Shown here one piece after another: positions 62,562 through 64,000 of a stretch of 64,000 nt of DNA; within the stretch, counting starts at the first letter, position 1, and every line of letters begins with the position of its first letter. The translations under genes and the position numbers were made by a program. This stretch comes from Actinomycetota bacterium (GTDB taxonomy: Bacteria; Actinomycetota; Actinomycetes; Nanopelagicales; Nanopelagicaceae), in the NCBI GenBank assembly GCA_009701575.1, contig WLJX01000002.1, positions 1 through 64,000 of the forward strand, written 5' to 3'. The notes beneath the pieces are model-generated. The model saw only the letters and a list, made by a program, of their open reading frames with translations, did not search any database and was not told the DNA's origin.

Positions 62562-64000
62562 GTGTCACCGCTACTAGACAAGATTTTGCGTGCTGGAGAA
62601 GGACGCCATATCCGCCAACTCGAAAAAATTGCTAAAGACGTTTTAGCTCTCGAGCCAGAAATATCTGCCTTAGATGATGTTCAACTTAGAGACCAGACAA
62701 AGAAACTTAGAGATCAACTTGCATCTGGTAAAACTCTTGAAGATTTATTGCCAGAAGCTTTTGCAACAGTTCGCGAGGCTGCAAAGCGCACCCTTGGGCA
62801 ACGTCACTATGACGTTCAAATCATGGGTGGAGCCGCGCTTCACAAAGGCAACATTGCAGAAATGCGCACTGGTGAAGGTAAGACTTTGGTTTCAACACTT
62901 CCGGCATACCTAAATGCGCTAACCGGTAAAGGTGTTCACGTAGTAACAGTTAACGACTATTTGGCAGAGCGCGATAGCGAATGGATGGGTCGTATCCATC
63001 GTTTTCTCGGACTTAAAGTTGGAGTAATTCTCTCTAACATGTCACCGGCAGAACGTCGCGAGGCGTACGCCGCAGATATTACTTATGGGACTAATAATGA
63101 ATTTGGTTTCGATTACCTTCGTGACAACATGGCTTGGACGTTAGAAGATTGCGTTCAGCGCGAACACAATTTTGCAATCATCGATGAGGCTGACTCAATC
63201 TTGATCGATGAGGCTCGTACACCGCTGATCATCAGTGGCCCCGCAGATAAACCAACAAAGTGGTACGTAGAATTTGCAACCATCGCCCAGAAGCTTGAGC
63301 GCGATGTTCACTATGAAGTAGATGAGAAAAAGCGCACTGTGGGCGTTCTCGAACTTGGTGTAACAAAGGTAGAAGAATTACTAGGAATCGAGAATCTTTA
63401 CGAATCTGTAAATACTCCAATGATTGGCTATTTAAATAACGGTATCCGTGCCAAGGAACTATTTAAGCGCGATAAAGATTATGTTGTAATGAATGGCGAA
63501 CTATTAATCGTTGATGAGCATACCGGCCGCATGCTTGCGGGACGACGTTATAACGAAGGCTTGCATCAAGCTCTAGAAGCCAAGGAGCGTCTAGAAATTC
63601 AAGATGAAAATCAGACTCTTGCAACTATCACTCTGCAGAATTACTTCCGTCTCTACAAGAAGCTCTCAGGTATGACTGGAACTGCGATGACTGAAGCATC
63701 AGAATTGATGCAGATTTATAAATTAGGCGTTATCCCAATTCCGACAAACCGCCCGATGCAACGTATTGATCAACCAGATTTAATTTATAAGACAGAATTA
63801 GCAAAGTTCGTTGCGTCTGCAGAAGATATTGCAGAGCATCACAGGAAAGGCCAACCAGTCTTGGTTGGTACTGTTTCAGTTGAAAAATCTGAAGAGCTCT
63901 CTTCTTTGCTTAAGAAGCGTGGAATTCCGCATGAAGTATTGAATGCTAAACAACATGAACGTGAAGCGGCAATTATTGCCCGTGCAGGAACTGTTGGCGC
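62562..64000 (+). CDS. secA: Preprotein translocase ATPase SecA (5' part, truncated by the window)
   Basis: SecA pushes preproteins through SecYEG. The frame opens at GTG 62562 (GAGG four bases upstream) and runs through the window end for 479 codons. [20 protein letters not shown] is a typical actinobacterial SecA1 start. Walker [10 protein letters not shown] is at 101-109, followed by [38 protein letters not shown] and the DEAD-like [20 protein letters not shown], and [14 protein letters not shown]. No stop appears, so the C-terminal part (including the usual zinc motif, if any) is outside the window. SecA1 is preferred over SecA2 from the N terminus. Confidence 0.95.
   Translation, partial: MSPLLDKILRAGEGRHIRQLEKIAKDVLALEPEISALDDVQLRDQTKKLRDQLASGKTLEDLLPEAFATVREAAKRTLGQRHYDVQIMGGAALHKGNIAEMRTGEGKTLVSTLPAYLNALTGKGVHVVTVNDYLAERDSEWMGRIHRFLGLKVGVILSNMSPAERREAYAADITYGTNNEFGFDYLRDNMAWTLEDCVQREHNFAIIDEADSILIDEARTPLIISGPADKPTKWYVEFATIAQKLERDVHYEVDEKKRTVGVLELGVTKVEELLGIENLYESVNTPMIGYLNNGIRAKELFKRDKDYVVMNGELLIVDEHTGRMLAGRRYNEGLHQALEAKERLEIQDENQTLATITLQNYFRLYKKLSGMTGTAMTEASELMQIYKLGVIPIPTNRPMQRIDQPDLIYKTELAKFVASAEDIAEHHRKGQPVLVGTVSVEKSEELSSLLKKRGIPHEVLNAKQHEREAAIIARAGTVG

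Overview
The window looks like chromosome of a small, AT-leaning, free-living actinobacterium. The gene content fits the freshwater acI group (Nanopelagicales: Planktophila/Nanopelagicus), but that placement is inferred from composition, compactness and order, not from a marker tree. Actinobacterial hallmarks are AdnAB, WhiB7, WhiB2, SigR/RsrA, MtrAB, the fused 2-oxoglutarate enzyme Kgd, Ni-superoxide dismutase with its protease, an actinobacterial Tad locus, DUF3499, DUF5679 and UPF0182. Genes are tightly packed, with many 1-4 nt start/stop overlaps; the only gene-poor stretch over 300 nt is 15075-15438.

Layout. 1-12744: end of ychF, typA, then adnA-adnB (break-processing helicase-nucleases), an opposing phosphodiesterase-like gene, nudC, uvrD2 and whiB7 behind a probable attenuator. 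12757-20864: a ThiF-like protein, a 52-residue zinc ribbon, a YgjP-type metallohydrolase, a DUF2342 protein, a Lon-like S16 protease lacking room for a PDZ domain, and UPF0182; this order mirrors the Rv3202c-Rv3193c neighbourhood of Mycobacterium tuberculosis. 20923-27914: initiator tRNA, then hisN-rsgA-aroA (minus) facing SRAP-sigR-rsrA-thioesterase (plus), then divergent sodN/sodX. 27923-33745: kgd, an SDR oxidoreductase, a small membrane protein and a degenerate GGDEF-like protein. 33876-38272: seven-gene Tad pilus locus. 38298-43588: prfB-ftsE-ftsX-S41 protease-smpB-ssrA. 43630-45936: accessory-looking interval with a DUF222/HNH protein. 46043-51485: argG, a DUF4389 protein, a uracil/xanthine permease, a Gfo/Idh/MocA oxidoreductase and a sugar nucleotidyltransferase. 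51649-64000: whiB2, a giant membrane glycosyltransferase, a DUF5719 protein, DUF3499, manB, ahcY, mtrA-mtrB, comF and the first 479 codons of secA.

The genes fall into connected modules: DNA break repair next to an antibiotic-response regulator; oxidative-stress control (SigR/RsrA, Ni-SOD); ribosome quality control (prfB, smpB, ssrA, rsgA, typA); and envelope building (mannose/NDP-sugar enzymes, glycosyltransferase, MtrAB, FtsEX, SecA). Genes that head a transcript repeatedly show TANNNT placed 6-7 nt before ATG/GTG, which points to leaderless transcripts, whereas genes inside operons use Shine-Dalgarno sites or overlapping starts.

The most interesting signals outside ordinary genes are (i) a 79-nt rod-shaped RNA candidate at 15331-15409 with its own promoter and U-tract; (ii) a whiB7 leader with an apparently leaderless 70-codon upstream ORF, a hairpin around its stop codon and a strong terminator; (iii) three same-strand DnaA-box-like 9-mers spaced one helical turn apart at 15112-15143; (iv) a textbook SigR site upstream of sigR; and (v) a perfect 14-bp palindrome in the whiB2 promoter. 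I found no CRISPR array, prophage or insertion sequence.
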